From positions 1 through 64,000 of the forward strand of contig NZ_CAMKRR010000005.1 in the NCBI RefSeq assembly GCF_946415235.1: DNA of 64,000 bases, given 5' to 3'. The notes beneath the pieces are model-generated. The model was given only the letters and a program-made list of their open reading frames with translations, did not search any database and was not told the origin of the DNA. Shown piece after piece: positions 6,241-13,511 of the stretch. Source of the stretch: an uncultured Ruminococcus sp. (GTDB lineage: Bacteria > Bacillota > Clostridia > Oscillospirales > Ruminococcaceae). The translations under genes and the position numbers were made by a program. The stretch's first letter is position 1, and each line of letters starts with the position of its first letter.

Positions 6241-7386
6241 ATGACCACAAGCAAATATTACTACAGCGGAAAATTCGGCATTGAGCGTGAAACTCTCCGT
6301 GTGGACGGTCAGGGCAGACTTGCTCAGACTCCTCACCCTTTCGGCAATGACGAGCATATCACAAGGGATTTCTGTGAGAATCAGATTGAGCTTGTAACTC
6401 CTGTCTGTCATAGCGTTGACGAAGCAGTTGAAGCCCTTGCAGAGCTTGATAAAAGAGCCCGTGAGGAGCTGACTAAAAACGGTGAGAGCATCTGGCTGTA
6501 CAGCAATCCTCCACACTTTGACAGCGAGGACGATATACCAATTGCAGACTTCACAGGAGACCACTCCTCAAAGCGTGCCTACCGCGAAGTCCTTGAACAG
6601 AAATACGGAAAAAAACTTATGCTTTTTTCGGGAATACACTTCAATTTCTCATTTTCAGAGGAATTTCTCCGCGAACTTAATACAAATAATGAGGACTTTC
6701 ATACATTCCGCGACGAGCTTTATCTCAGGCTTTACAAGCAGCTTATGATACACAGCTGGCTTCTGGTATTGCTGACCGCAGCAAGTCCTTACTATGACGC
6801 TTCACTTGACAAGGACGGAAAAAGCGGTATAATTATGAGTGAATATTCGTCCCTGCGAAACAGCAAACGGGGTTACTGGAACAAGTTCCTGCCCATACTC
6901 GACCACAGGAGCTTAAAGACATTCACAGGCAGTATCAAGAAGCATATTGTGACGGGTTCGCTGTACTCCGCAAGCGAGCTTTATCTGCCCATACGTCTTA
7001 AACCAAAGGGCGTGAACAGCCTTGAAAATCTTGCGGCAAACGGAGTTGACCATATCGAGCTGAGAATGTTCGACCTTAACCCGTCCGCACCTCTCGGTAT
7101 AGAAGGCAGAGATCTTGAATTTTCTCATCTGCTTATTCTTTATCTGCTCTCGCAGCCTGATTTTGACTTCACTCCGGAGCTACAGGAAAAGGCAGTGCGC
7201 GATCATAAAAATGCGGCTCTGCTTGAACCCGATACAAAACTTTTGGAGCGCGGACTTGAGGTTATTGAAGAAATGGAAAAGCATTTTTCTGATAACGAAA
7301 AGGCACTTGAAGTAATTGCGTTTGAAAAGAATAAAATAACCAGCAATGCCTGTTTAAGTAAAACGATTCTGAATTATGCATTATGA
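6241..7386 (+). CDS. GshA/GshF-type glutamate-cysteine ligase (short form)
   Basis: A 381-residue protein resembling the ligase module of bacterial GshA and of bifunctional GshF: FGIERETLRVDGQGRLAQTPHPFG at the N-terminus (residues 13-36), then FCENQIELVTPV, FSGIHFNFS and HIELRMFDLNPSAPLGI. It is shorter than E. coli GshA and lacks the ATP-grasp glutathione synthetase module of GshF. No gshB is visible in the window, so the expected product is gamma-glutamylcysteine or a related gamma-glutamyl compound rather than glutathione. It starts 9 bases after the GCS2-type gene. Confidence 0.85.
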   Translation: MTTSKYYYSGKFGIERETLRVDGQGRLAQTPHPFGNDEHITRDFCENQIELVTPVCHSVDEAVEALAELDKRAREELTKNGESIWLYSNPPHFDSEDDIPIADFTGDHSSKRAYREVLEQKYGKKLMLFSGIHFNFSFSEEFLRELNTNNEDFHTFRDELYLRLYKQLMIHSWLLVLLTAASPYYDASLDKDGKSGIIMSEYSSLRNSKRGYWNKFLPILDHRSLKTFTGSIKKHIVTGSLYSASELYLPIRLKPKGVNSLENLAANGVDHIELRMFDLNPSAPLGIEGRDLEFSHLLILYLLSQPDFDFTPELQEKAVRDHKNAALLEPDTKLLERGLEVIEEMEKHFSDNEKALEVIAFEKNKITSNACLSKTILNYAL

Positions 7387-7407
7387 ACGGAAAAGGCGGT
7401 GACATAA

Positions 7408-8166
7408 ATGTGCGAGCTTCTCGGCTTCACTTCTGAAAAAAATACGGATATATCGGACTATCTGCGTACCTTTTTTGCTCATAGCAGAAGCAATCCTCAT
7501 GGCTGGGGAATGATGTACGAAAACGGCAGCAGAATAATTCTGAAAGAGCCTGTCTGCGCCGCTGAAAGCTCTTTTCTCGGCGATATGATAGATAGTCTTG
7601 CCCCACAGAAAAACCTTCTCGCACATATAAGATTTGCCACCGTAGGTTCTATAAATGAAAACAACTGCCACCCTTTCACAGGCAGGGATATCTCAGGCAG
7701 AGAATGGACTCTCATACATAATGGTACTATCTTCAACAGCAGGCATAATCACCGATATGCTGCTGCTCAGGCAGGTGATACAGACTCCGAGAGGTTCTTC
7801 CTCTCGCTGCTCGACCATATGAACGAGCATATCTCACGAGTTGCTCCCAAGGAGCATGAACGCTTTGAGATAGTCAATCATTTCATAGTTGAGAATGCTC
7901 CTCGAAATAAGCTGAATCTGATGATATACGACGGTGATATGCTCTATGTACACAAGAATCTGAAAAATACCCTGTGCTTCAAACGTCTTGAAAGCGGTAT
8001 GATATTCTCCACAAAGCCCCTTGATGACGGAGTGTGGATACCGTTTCCGATGGCACAGGTCATCGCCTACAAGCAAGGACATGAGGTATATCGCGGCGAC
8101 CGCCACAAGGGTACTTTTGTACCGACTTTAGAATACATCACAGCTATGGACGCAATGTATATATGA
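7408..8166 (+). CDS. Class II glutamine amidotransferase, EgtC/YafJ-like
   Basis: A 252-residue Ntn-hydrolase of the GATase type II fold. Cys2 follows the initiator Met (MCELLGF) and would be the N-terminal nucleophile. SNPHGWGMMYENG, HIRFATVGSINENNCHPF and LIHNGTIFN are the conserved glutamine-site segments. In ergothioneine synthesis the relative EgtC removes a gamma-glutamyl group after EgtA has made gamma-glutamylcysteine. Its place right after two gamma-glutamylcysteine ligases therefore suggests it hydrolyses a gamma-glutamyl product. No EgtB or EgtD is seen. It lies 21 bases after the ligase, with AAAAGGCGGTG as ribosome binding site. Confidence 0.85.
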   Translation: MCELLGFTSEKNTDISDYLRTFFAHSRSNPHGWGMMYENGSRIILKEPVCAAESSFLGDMIDSLAPQKNLLAHIRFATVGSINENNCHPFTGRDISGREWTLIHNGTIFNSRHNHRYAAAQAGDTDSERFFLSLLDHMNEHISRVAPKEHERFEIVNHFIVENAPRNKLNLMIYDGDMLYVHKNLKNTLCFKRLESGMIFSTKPLDDGVWIPFPMAQVIAYKQGHEVYRGDRHKGTFVPTLEYITAMDAMYI

Positions 8167-8174
8167 GGTGAATT

Positions 8175-8624
8175 ATGAGCTATAATTTCTACGGCTGGGA
8201 AACTGCATTAGTACCGCCGATAAATAACAAATTCAAGGGCATAGATACTCCGCGGAAACTATATGATGCATTAACAGAGATATGGTGTGAGTACACCTGC
8301 GCTCCACGTCTGCGCGTCAAGTGGAGTAAGGATAATATAACTCTCGGACAGTGCTCCATAACCGCTTTTTTAGCGCAGGATATCTTCGGCGGAAAGGTCT
8401 TAGGAATACTCCGTCCGGGTGGAAATTACCACTGTTACAACGTTATTGGTGATGTGATTTTTGACCTTACAAGCGAGCAGTTCGGCGATGAAATACTTGA
8501 TTATACCGATAATCCCGAACAGTTTCGAGAAGTACATTTTTCAAAAGCTGAGAAATATGAGAGATATGAGTATCTCAAAGAAAAACTTAAAGAGTATACG
8601 GAGATGAATCATGAGCACGAATGA
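8175..8624 (+). CDS. Conserved protein with Cys/His/Asp triad (YunG-like)
   Basis: A 149-residue protein with no firm family. Cys60 (LGQCSITAFLAQDIFGG), His86 (YHCYN) and Asp97 (DVIFDLTSEQF) have the order and spacing of a papain/transglutaminase-like active site. The DLTxEQF block resembles small YunG-like proteins of Firmicutes. There is no signal peptide, so it is cytoplasmic. It starts 8 bases after the amidotransferase and is probably co-transcribed, which suggests action on a gamma-glutamyl or thiol compound. The enzyme class is a guess; the gene itself is secure. Confidence 0.7.
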   Translation: MSYNFYGWETALVPPINNKFKGIDTPRKLYDALTEIWCEYTCAPRLRVKWSKDNITLGQCSITAFLAQDIFGGKVLGILRPGGNYHCYNVIGDVIFDLTSEQFGDEILDYTDNPEQFREVHFSKAEKYERYEYLKEKLKEYTEMNHEHE

Positions 8625-8820
8625 ACTCAGACAAGCCCTTGTCGCAGACGATGAACTGAGCTTTTCTCATAACGGCAGGGATTATCTTTTATACGGCTGG
8701 AACCAGTGCGACGGCTATGTGCTCAGTATTGAATGTGATGGCGAGCTTTTGTGGCAGTCAGCACCAATGTCTAAAGCTGCCTGTACAGAAGAATTTCTCA
8801 GGTATTATTCCGAACTATAA
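8611..8820 (+). CDS. Small hypothetical protein (69 residues)
   Basis: A 69-residue acidic protein overlapping the preceding gene by 14 bases, a sign of translational coupling. ATG 8611 is preceded by ACGGAGATG. The sequence (SFSHNGRDYLLYGWNQCDGY, then LSIECDGELLWQSA) looks like a small beta-rich domain. No family is recognised and it has no signal peptide or membrane segment. It is the last gene before the metK leader promoter. Confidence 0.6.
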   Translation: MSTNELRQALVADDELSFSHNGRDYLLYGWNQCDGYVLSIECDGELLWQSAPMSKAACTEEFLRYYSEL

Positions 8821-8840
8821 CCGATAATAACAATTTCGGA

Positions 8841-8870
8841 TTGGACAAATGCTGCGATATGCGGTATACT
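8841..8870 (+). promoter_or_regulatory. Promoter of the metK leader, with ATTGGACAAAT element
   Basis: TTGGAC (8841-8846), 18 bases, TATACT (8865-8870). The -35 lies inside ATTGGACAAAT, identical over 11 bases to the nitrogenase-like gene promoter on the other strand at about 470-478. Confidence 0.65.
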
Positions 8871-8901
8871 AATAACATCACAAGGAAAGGAGCTGTTCAC
8901 G

Positions 8902-8982
8902 ATGAAAAAGATATGTTGCTGTTGTTTCTCGCTTAGCAATAGAATAGTCAATTGTCGGAGAAACAGCACTTTCGCTATCTGA
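8902..8982 (+). CDS. Cysteine-run leader peptide ahead of metK (26 residues)
   Basis: A 26-codon frame behind AAAGGAGC begins MKKICCCC: codons 5-8 are TGT TGC TGT TGT. A further Cys is codon 18. It is followed by a strong terminator and then metK, so cysteine shortage would stall a ribosome on the Cys run. The Cys codons overlap one arm of a 7-bp helix (8924-8930 with 8958-8964), which a stalled ribosome would block. The remaining antitermination pairing was not resolved by eye. Confidence 0.78.
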   Translation: MKKICCCCFSLSNRIVNCRRNSTFAI

Positions 8983-9012
8983 CTGCGCCTTTGTGTGCAG
9001 AAATAAAGATCA

Positions 9013-9045
9013 AGGGAAATGCAAGGTTCTGCATTTCCCTTTTTT
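9013..9045 (+). terminator. Attenuator terminator ahead of metK
   Basis: An 11-bp perfect stem (AGGGAAATGCA, 9013-9023, with 9030-9040), 6-base loop and six T residues. It lies inside the metK leader, 33 bases before the metK start, so read-through is needed for metK expression from the leader promoter. Confidence 0.88.
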
Positions 9046-9077
9046 ATGTCTAAAATCAAATTTAAGGAGAATTTATT

Positions 9078-10268
9078 ATGAGCAAGTATATTTTTACATC
9101 AGAATCAGTTACAGAGGGCCATCCAGATAAGGTGGCAGACAAAATCTCAGACACCATCCTCGACGCATACCTTGAAAAGGATCCCAATGCAAGAGTCGCA
9201 GCCGAGACCGTGATCAAAAACAACACCGTTATCCTCGCAGGAGAAATAGGCTCCTCTGCAGAGATAGATACAGAAAAGGTAGTCCGCAATGTTATCAATA
9301 ATATCGGATACAACCACGCTGAGCTTGGCTTTGACGGTCATACCGCCGAGATAATCAACCTTCTCGACAGACAGTCTCCCGATATCGCGCAGGGCGTAGA
9401 TTCGGCTCTTGAAGTAAGAGATGAACACGGCGACGAAATTGGTGCAGGCGATCAGGGTATCATATTCGGATATGCAGTTAATGAAACTCCTGAGCTGCTC
9501 CCACTGCCGATATCACTTGCACACAAACTTGCATACAGACTAACGGAAGTCCGTAAGAACGGTACACTTAAATATCTTCGCCCCGACGGAAAAACTCAGG
9601 TATCCGTTATCTATGAGGACGGCAAGGCTGTGGGTATTGACACCGTACTTATTTCAACTCAGCACGATGAAAATGTAACACAGGAACAGCTCCGCAATGA
9701 CCTTATCGAAAACGTTATAAAGCCGATAATTCCTGAGGAATGGCTTAACGATGAAGTAAGGATACTCGTCAATCCCACAGGAAGATTTGTTATCGGCGGA
9801 CCTGTCGGCGACAGCGGTCTCACAGGAAGAAAAATAATCGTTGACACATACGGCGGAGCTGCACATCACGGCGGCGGTGCATTCAGCGGAAAGGACTCCA
9901 CAAAGGTCGACAGGAGCGCTGCTTATGCTGCAAGATGGGCTGCAAAGAATATCGTTGCTGCTGGTCTTGCAGACCGCGCCGAGATACAGCTTGCATACGC
10001 TATCGGAGTTGCTGCTCCAGTTTCAATTTACGTAAATACTTTCGGAACAGGTGTACTTCCTGATGAAGAAATACAGGCGGCAGTTTCAGAAGTGTTTGAT
10101 TTTACGCCAAGAGGAATCATCAGGGAACTTGAGCTTAGAAAACCTGTATTTGCCGCAACAGCTGCTTACGGTCACTTCGGCAGACCTGATACTGACTTCT
10201 CATGGGAGAGAACAAATAAAGTGTCAGCATTGAAAAAGGCACTCATTGCCACTGTTAAAGCGAAATAA
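9078..10268 (+). CDS. metK: S-adenosylmethionine synthetase
   Basis: A 396-residue methionine adenosyltransferase of full normal length; it makes SAM from methionine and ATP. Visible signatures are [20 protein letters not shown] near the N-terminus, [33 protein letters not shown] and [16 protein letters not shown]. Start ATG 9078 follows AAGGAG. In many Firmicutes metK is under a SAM riboswitch; none is seen here. Instead it has a Cys-run leader peptide and terminator, so control appears to follow cysteine supply. Confidence 0.97.
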   Translation: MSKYIFTSESVTEGHPDKVADKISDTILDAYLEKDPNARVAAETVIKNNTVILAGEIGSSAEIDTEKVVRNVINNIGYNHAELGFDGHTAEIINLLDRQSPDIAQGVDSALEVRDEHGDEIGAGDQGIIFGYAVNETPELLPLPISLAHKLAYRLTEVRKNGTLKYLRPDGKTQVSVIYEDGKAVGIDTVLISTQHDENVTQEQLRNDLIENVIKPIIPEEWLNDEVRILVNPTGRFVIGGPVGDSGLTGRKIIVDTYGGAAHHGGGAFSGKDSTKVDRSAAYAARWAAKNIVAAGLADRAEIQLAYAIGVAAPVSIYVNTFGTGVLPDEEIQAAVSEVFDFTPRGIIRELELRKPVFAATAAYGHFGRPDTDFSWERTNKVSALKKALIATVKAK

Positions 10269-10307
10269 AAGCTCCTACCGATTGATTTTATATTTACCAG
10301 ATAGTAA

Positions 10308-11075
10308 TTACTCCAACAACGTTACATTACCATTTCGCTCAACGTGTTCCCGAGCGTACTCGATACCGTCGGCAGGCTCGTCCTCGATTATCGAAGCCAC
10401 AGCAGCAATGCCACCGATAATATCAGGTGCAGGAGCTCTATTACTGCTACAGCTGTGAGCAGTCTGAAGTTTTTCTTCCTGTTCTGCTCGTCTGAGCATC
10501 TCAGCTGCGATAAGGTCTGCTCGTTCAGCTTCCCAGCCTGTGATGACAAGTCCTTCGCTGATTGTTGCAGGTTCGATACCTCTGCCGTCACGTTCTGTGA
10601 CGTTTGCTTCTGTATCTCCTCCGACTTCTCCAACACCTGATCGAATATCACTTTCTGATTTCGCAGGTGCTGTTTCATCTGCTCGGCAGTCATAGTCTGA
10701 TCTGTCTGAGCTTCGACCTCCAACAGCATTTCTGTCAGCAATTTCAGCTGTGCTATTGTAGCCTGCCAGTTGCTGTCGGAGACGTACACCATTGTCGGTG
10801 TGTCCGAAGCCTCCTGCAAGTTCTGCTTGGAGGCGGCTTTCATTTCTTCGTATTTCGAATTCATACTCCATATTCTCCTTCCTGTATGTGGCTTCGTGAA
10901 GCTTGTTGTCACGGCACTTACGTCCATTCGGACAGATGTATGTGATGTATTTTCTGCTGTCCTCCCATTTCACATCGTAGCCGTACATATCACGGGTGTT
11001 TTTGAACTCCTGATACGCTGTGGGCAGCGAGCAGTTGAGAGCAGTCTCATACTTTTTACCCTCGGTCTTACATAT
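10308..11075 (-). pseudogene. Relaxase C-terminal remnant (truncated)
   Basis: The minus-strand frame from 11075 to 10308 encodes KKYETALNCSLPTAYQEF, then MYGYDVKWEDSRKYITYICP and NGRKCRDNKLHEATY. These are typical of the C-terminal part of relaxases from clostridial mobilisable and conjugative elements. In-frame stops (TGA, TAA at 11076-11081) close the frame just upstream, so the catalytic N-terminal domain is missing. From about 10860 the frame overlaps a better-looking gene in another frame. It is a scar of a lost mobile element between metK and the BspA-like gene. Confidence 0.65.
10388..10864 (-). CDS. Coiled-coil protein with C-terminal membrane helix, overlapping the relaxase frame
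   Basis: 158 residues from ATG 10864. The middle is a long Gln/Glu-rich helical region (TMTAEQMKQHLRNQKVIFDQ and on) typical of a coiled coil. The end is one membrane segment (LLTAVAVIELLHLILSVALL). It is read in a different frame from the overlapping relaxase tail. Small coiled-coil membrane proteins encoded at the end of relaxase genes are, to my recollection, common in clostridial elements, so this may be an accessory mobilisation protein left behind. An AAGGAG lies about 10 bases upstream. Whether it is still expressed is unclear. Confidence 0.5.
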   Translation of the reverse strand: MNSKYEEMKAASKQNLQEASDTPTMVYVSDSNWQATIAQLKLLTEMLLEVEAQTDQTMTAEQMKQHLRNQKVIFDQVLEKSEEIQKQTSQNVTAEVSNLQQSAKDLSSQAGKLNEQTLSQLRCSDEQNRKKNFRLLTAVAVIELLHLILSVALLLWLR

Positions 11076-11387
11076 TTATCATACCACACATCACACATCA
11101 CACAAAAATTCAAGAACGTTAATAAAAATTTTACATAATAATTCCAAATCGGTGAAACCATTCATGCATATACATTTTGTAAACCGCAATTTCAACATAA
11201 AATATCAGGATATTGTGTACAAAAGGACATAGATACGGAAAAGTTATACTGAATTTTAAATATGAATATATTGTAAATTCTGCGTGAAATTATATCATTT
11301 TTTGCCAAAACGTGGTATAATATTTACGCACACTGGAACAGTTGCACAACAAATAAAACCAAAATAATTAGCAAGGAGGCTCCATTT
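11076..11387 (+). promoter_or_regulatory. AT-rich intergenic region with extended -10 promoter
   Basis: No gene is seen in this AT-rich stretch. TGGTATAAT at 11313-11321 is an extended -10 box without a good -35, about 67 bases before the BspA-like gene. The A+T content is clearly higher than in flanking genes, in keeping with an element junction. Confidence 0.5.
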
Positions 11388-13337
11388 ATGAAAAACAAAT
11401 GGAAAAAAACTGCTGCATTTACGCTTGCATTAGCGATCTTGGCAGTAAATTCAGCAACTTCATGGTCAAACACAAACAAAATTTTTGCACAGGCAGCAGA
11501 AATAAGCGAAGCTGCGGTCACAGCGGATACCGATTCAGCCGATGCCGCTAAAGAAGGCGAGGACGAGTCATATTATGACGCAGAAACTCAGACTATCCAT
11601 CTCAAAGGCTGCATAAGAAACAGTGAAGACGGTTCAGGTCTTGTTATCCCTGAGGGAGTAGATCGTTGGGAAGTACAGGCTGTTGTAGCTGACGAAGGAA
11701 CAGTGTTCCCCCAGGACAGCAGCAGCTTATTCATTGGATTACCGTACGTTTTCTCATTAGACCTTAAAAACGCCGACACATCAAATGTTACAAATATGTC
11801 AATGATGTTCCGCGGTCTCAGTGCACAGGAGATAGATCTTAGCGGCTTTGATACAAGCAATGTTACCGATATGTCGGAAATGTTCTTCTCCTCTTACGTT
11901 CCCAATATTGATCTCAGCAGCTTTGATACAAGCAAAGTAACCAATATGGCAAGTATGTTTGCTTACAGCTTTTTCAGCACTCTTGATCTCACCGGCTTTG
12001 ATACTTCAAATGTTACGGTAATGACTAATATGTTCGGCGGCAGCTGTAATCTTGAAACGATCTATGTAAGCGACAAGTGGTCTGTAGAAAATGTTGACCG
12101 CGAACAGTACAATGATCAGGATATGTTCTATGACTGCACTTATCTCAGCGGCGGCAAGGGAACAGCTTTCGACCCGAACTTTACTGATTCAGAGTATGCA
12201 CGTATCGACGGAGGAGAAGAAGCTCCGGGATATCTTTCGGCTGTTGGCGATAAGAAGGATCTCAGCTATTTTGACAAAAAGACAAGTACCCTCCACCTTA
12301 AGGGATATGTAAAGAACGGCGGTGTTTATGGAGGAATGATCCTTCCGGAGGGAGTTGCTAAGGAAGATGTTCTCCATATTACAGCTGATGAAGGAACCAT
12401 CCTTCCTTTAAACAGCAGTTCATTATTCTTTGACATGGTAAATCTTGAAACGGCTGATCTGAAAAATGCTGCTTCATCAACTATTTTCGACATGAGAAGT
12501 ATGTTTGAATTCTGTAGCAATCTTGTATCTGTTGACCTGACCGGCATTGATACAAGCAATGTCAAGGATATGGGCTTTATGTTCGCAGAGTGCGAAAAGC
12601 TTGAAGCTATTGATCTCAGCGGTTTCAATACATCATCCGTTAACAATATGTGCGGTATGTTTGAATACTGTTCAAGCCTTTCATCACTTGATCTCAGCAC
12701 TTTTGATACAAGCAGTGTATGGGATATGGGCATGATGTTCAGAGGCTGCAGCTTTGAGGCGCTTGATATCACAAGTTTTGATACAAGCTATGTAAGCTAT
12801 ATGGATTATATGTTCTCAGATTGTAAGAATCTTAAAGAGCTTGATCTCAGCAACTTTAATACAAGCAATGTTTTCATTATGAGCGGTATGTTCTCAGACT
12901 GTGATTCCCTTTCATATGTTGATCTGAGCAGCTTTAACACAGCCAATGTATTTGATATGAGCCAGATGTTTGAAGGCTGCCAGAGCCTTGAAATACTTGA
13001 CCTGAGCAGATTTGATACAACTAATGTTGAATATATGGGCGCAATGTTTGCAGACTGTTATAACCTCAAGACAATATATGTCGGCAGCAAATGGATAACA
13101 TTGAAGGTCGACAGAACGATCGGCGGAACTGATATATTCAAAGACTGCTATAAGCTCACAGGCGCCAAGGGAACAGTATATGACCCATACAATACAGGCG
13201 TCGAATATGCACATATCGACGGCGGCAGATTTGTTCCCGGATACTTTACAGCTGATCCTGCTATCGTAGAAAATACTGTTAAGGATGTTGCAAACAAGGT
13301 AAAGGATATATTTGACAAATATAAGCCCTTCAAGTGA
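11388..13337 (+). CDS. BspA-like surface protein with 25-residue (DUF285-type) repeats
   Basis: A 649-residue secreted protein. Residues 1-36 are a signal peptide. The rest is built from about 25-residue repeats of the form DLSGFDTSNVTDMSEMF, the DUF285/lipoprotein-associated repeat. Two large blocks (about residues 59-284 and 290-622) each begin with a YFDxxTxTxHLKG unit and DEGT...SSSLF, and each end with IDGG...PGY, so the protein arose by internal duplication with unequal repeat numbers. No sortase motif or dockerin is visible, and the tail (DKYKPFK) is short and basic. Such proteins often bind host or bacterial surfaces; the ligand is unknown. Start follows AAGGAGG. Confidence 0.88.
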   Translation: MKNKWKKTAAFTLALAILAVNSATSWSNTNKIFAQAAEISEAAVTADTDSADAAKEGEDESYYDAETQTIHLKGCIRNSEDGSGLVIPEGVDRWEVQAVVADEGTVFPQDSSSLFIGLPYVFSLDLKNADTSNVTNMSMMFRGLSAQEIDLSGFDTSNVTDMSEMFFSSYVPNIDLSSFDTSKVTNMASMFAYSFFSTLDLTGFDTSNVTVMTNMFGGSCNLETIYVSDKWSVENVDREQYNDQDMFYDCTYLSGGKGTAFDPNFTDSEYARIDGGEEAPGYLSAVGDKKDLSYFDKKTSTLHLKGYVKNGGVYGGMILPEGVAKEDVLHITADEGTILPLNSSSLFFDMVNLETADLKNAASSTIFDMRSMFEFCSNLVSVDLTGIDTSNVKDMGFMFAECEKLEAIDLSGFNTSSVNNMCGMFEYCSSLSSLDLSTFDTSSVWDMGMMFRGCSFEALDITSFDTSYVSYMDYMFSDCKNLKELDLSNFNTSNVFIMSGMFSDCDSLSYVDLSSFNTANVFDMSQMFEGCQSLEILDLSRFDTTNVEYMGAMFADCYNLKTIYVGSKWITLKVDRTIGGTDIFKDCYKLTGAKGTVYDPYNTGVEYAHIDGGRFVPGYFTADPAIVENTVKDVANKVKDIFDKYKPFK

Positions 13338-13409
13338 TCCCGATAACAGATCAGGCACACTTTTTTACAGTTTCCTGTAAACGCAGAAGCTGTGCAAAAA
13401 TACGTTTTT

Positions 13410-13440
13410 CGGAGCAGCTTTGATAAGCCGCTCCGTTTTT
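13410..13440 (+). terminator. Terminator of the BspA-like gene
   Basis: CGGAGC (13410-13415) pairs with GCTCCG (13430-13435), with inner GCTT/AAGC pairs, followed by five T residues. Confidence 0.8.
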
Positions 13441-13463
13441 CTTTCGCCAAAAGTAAAACTAAA

Positions 13464-13502
13464 AGCTCCCCGTAAGGAATCATTGATCCTTTACGGGGAG
13501 CT
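13464..13502 (-). terminator. Terminator of the HPrK/PqqD/S26/ABC operon
   Basis: A perfect 12-bp GC-rich stem (AGCTCCCCGTAA, 13464-13475, with 13491-13502) just after the minus-strand ABC gene. On the minus strand it continues into TTTTAGTTTTAC. Confidence 0.8.
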
Positions 13503-13511
13503 CGTTAATAA

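Noticed and set aside
4593..8820. Complete glutathione or ergothioneine pathway
   Set aside because: No gshB, EgtB, EgtD or EgtE gene is visible. Only ligase and EgtC-like steps can be supported.
9078..9078. SAM or T-box riboswitch before metK
   Set aside because: The leader is explained by a short Cys-rich ORF and terminator; no S-box or T-box sequence signature is present.
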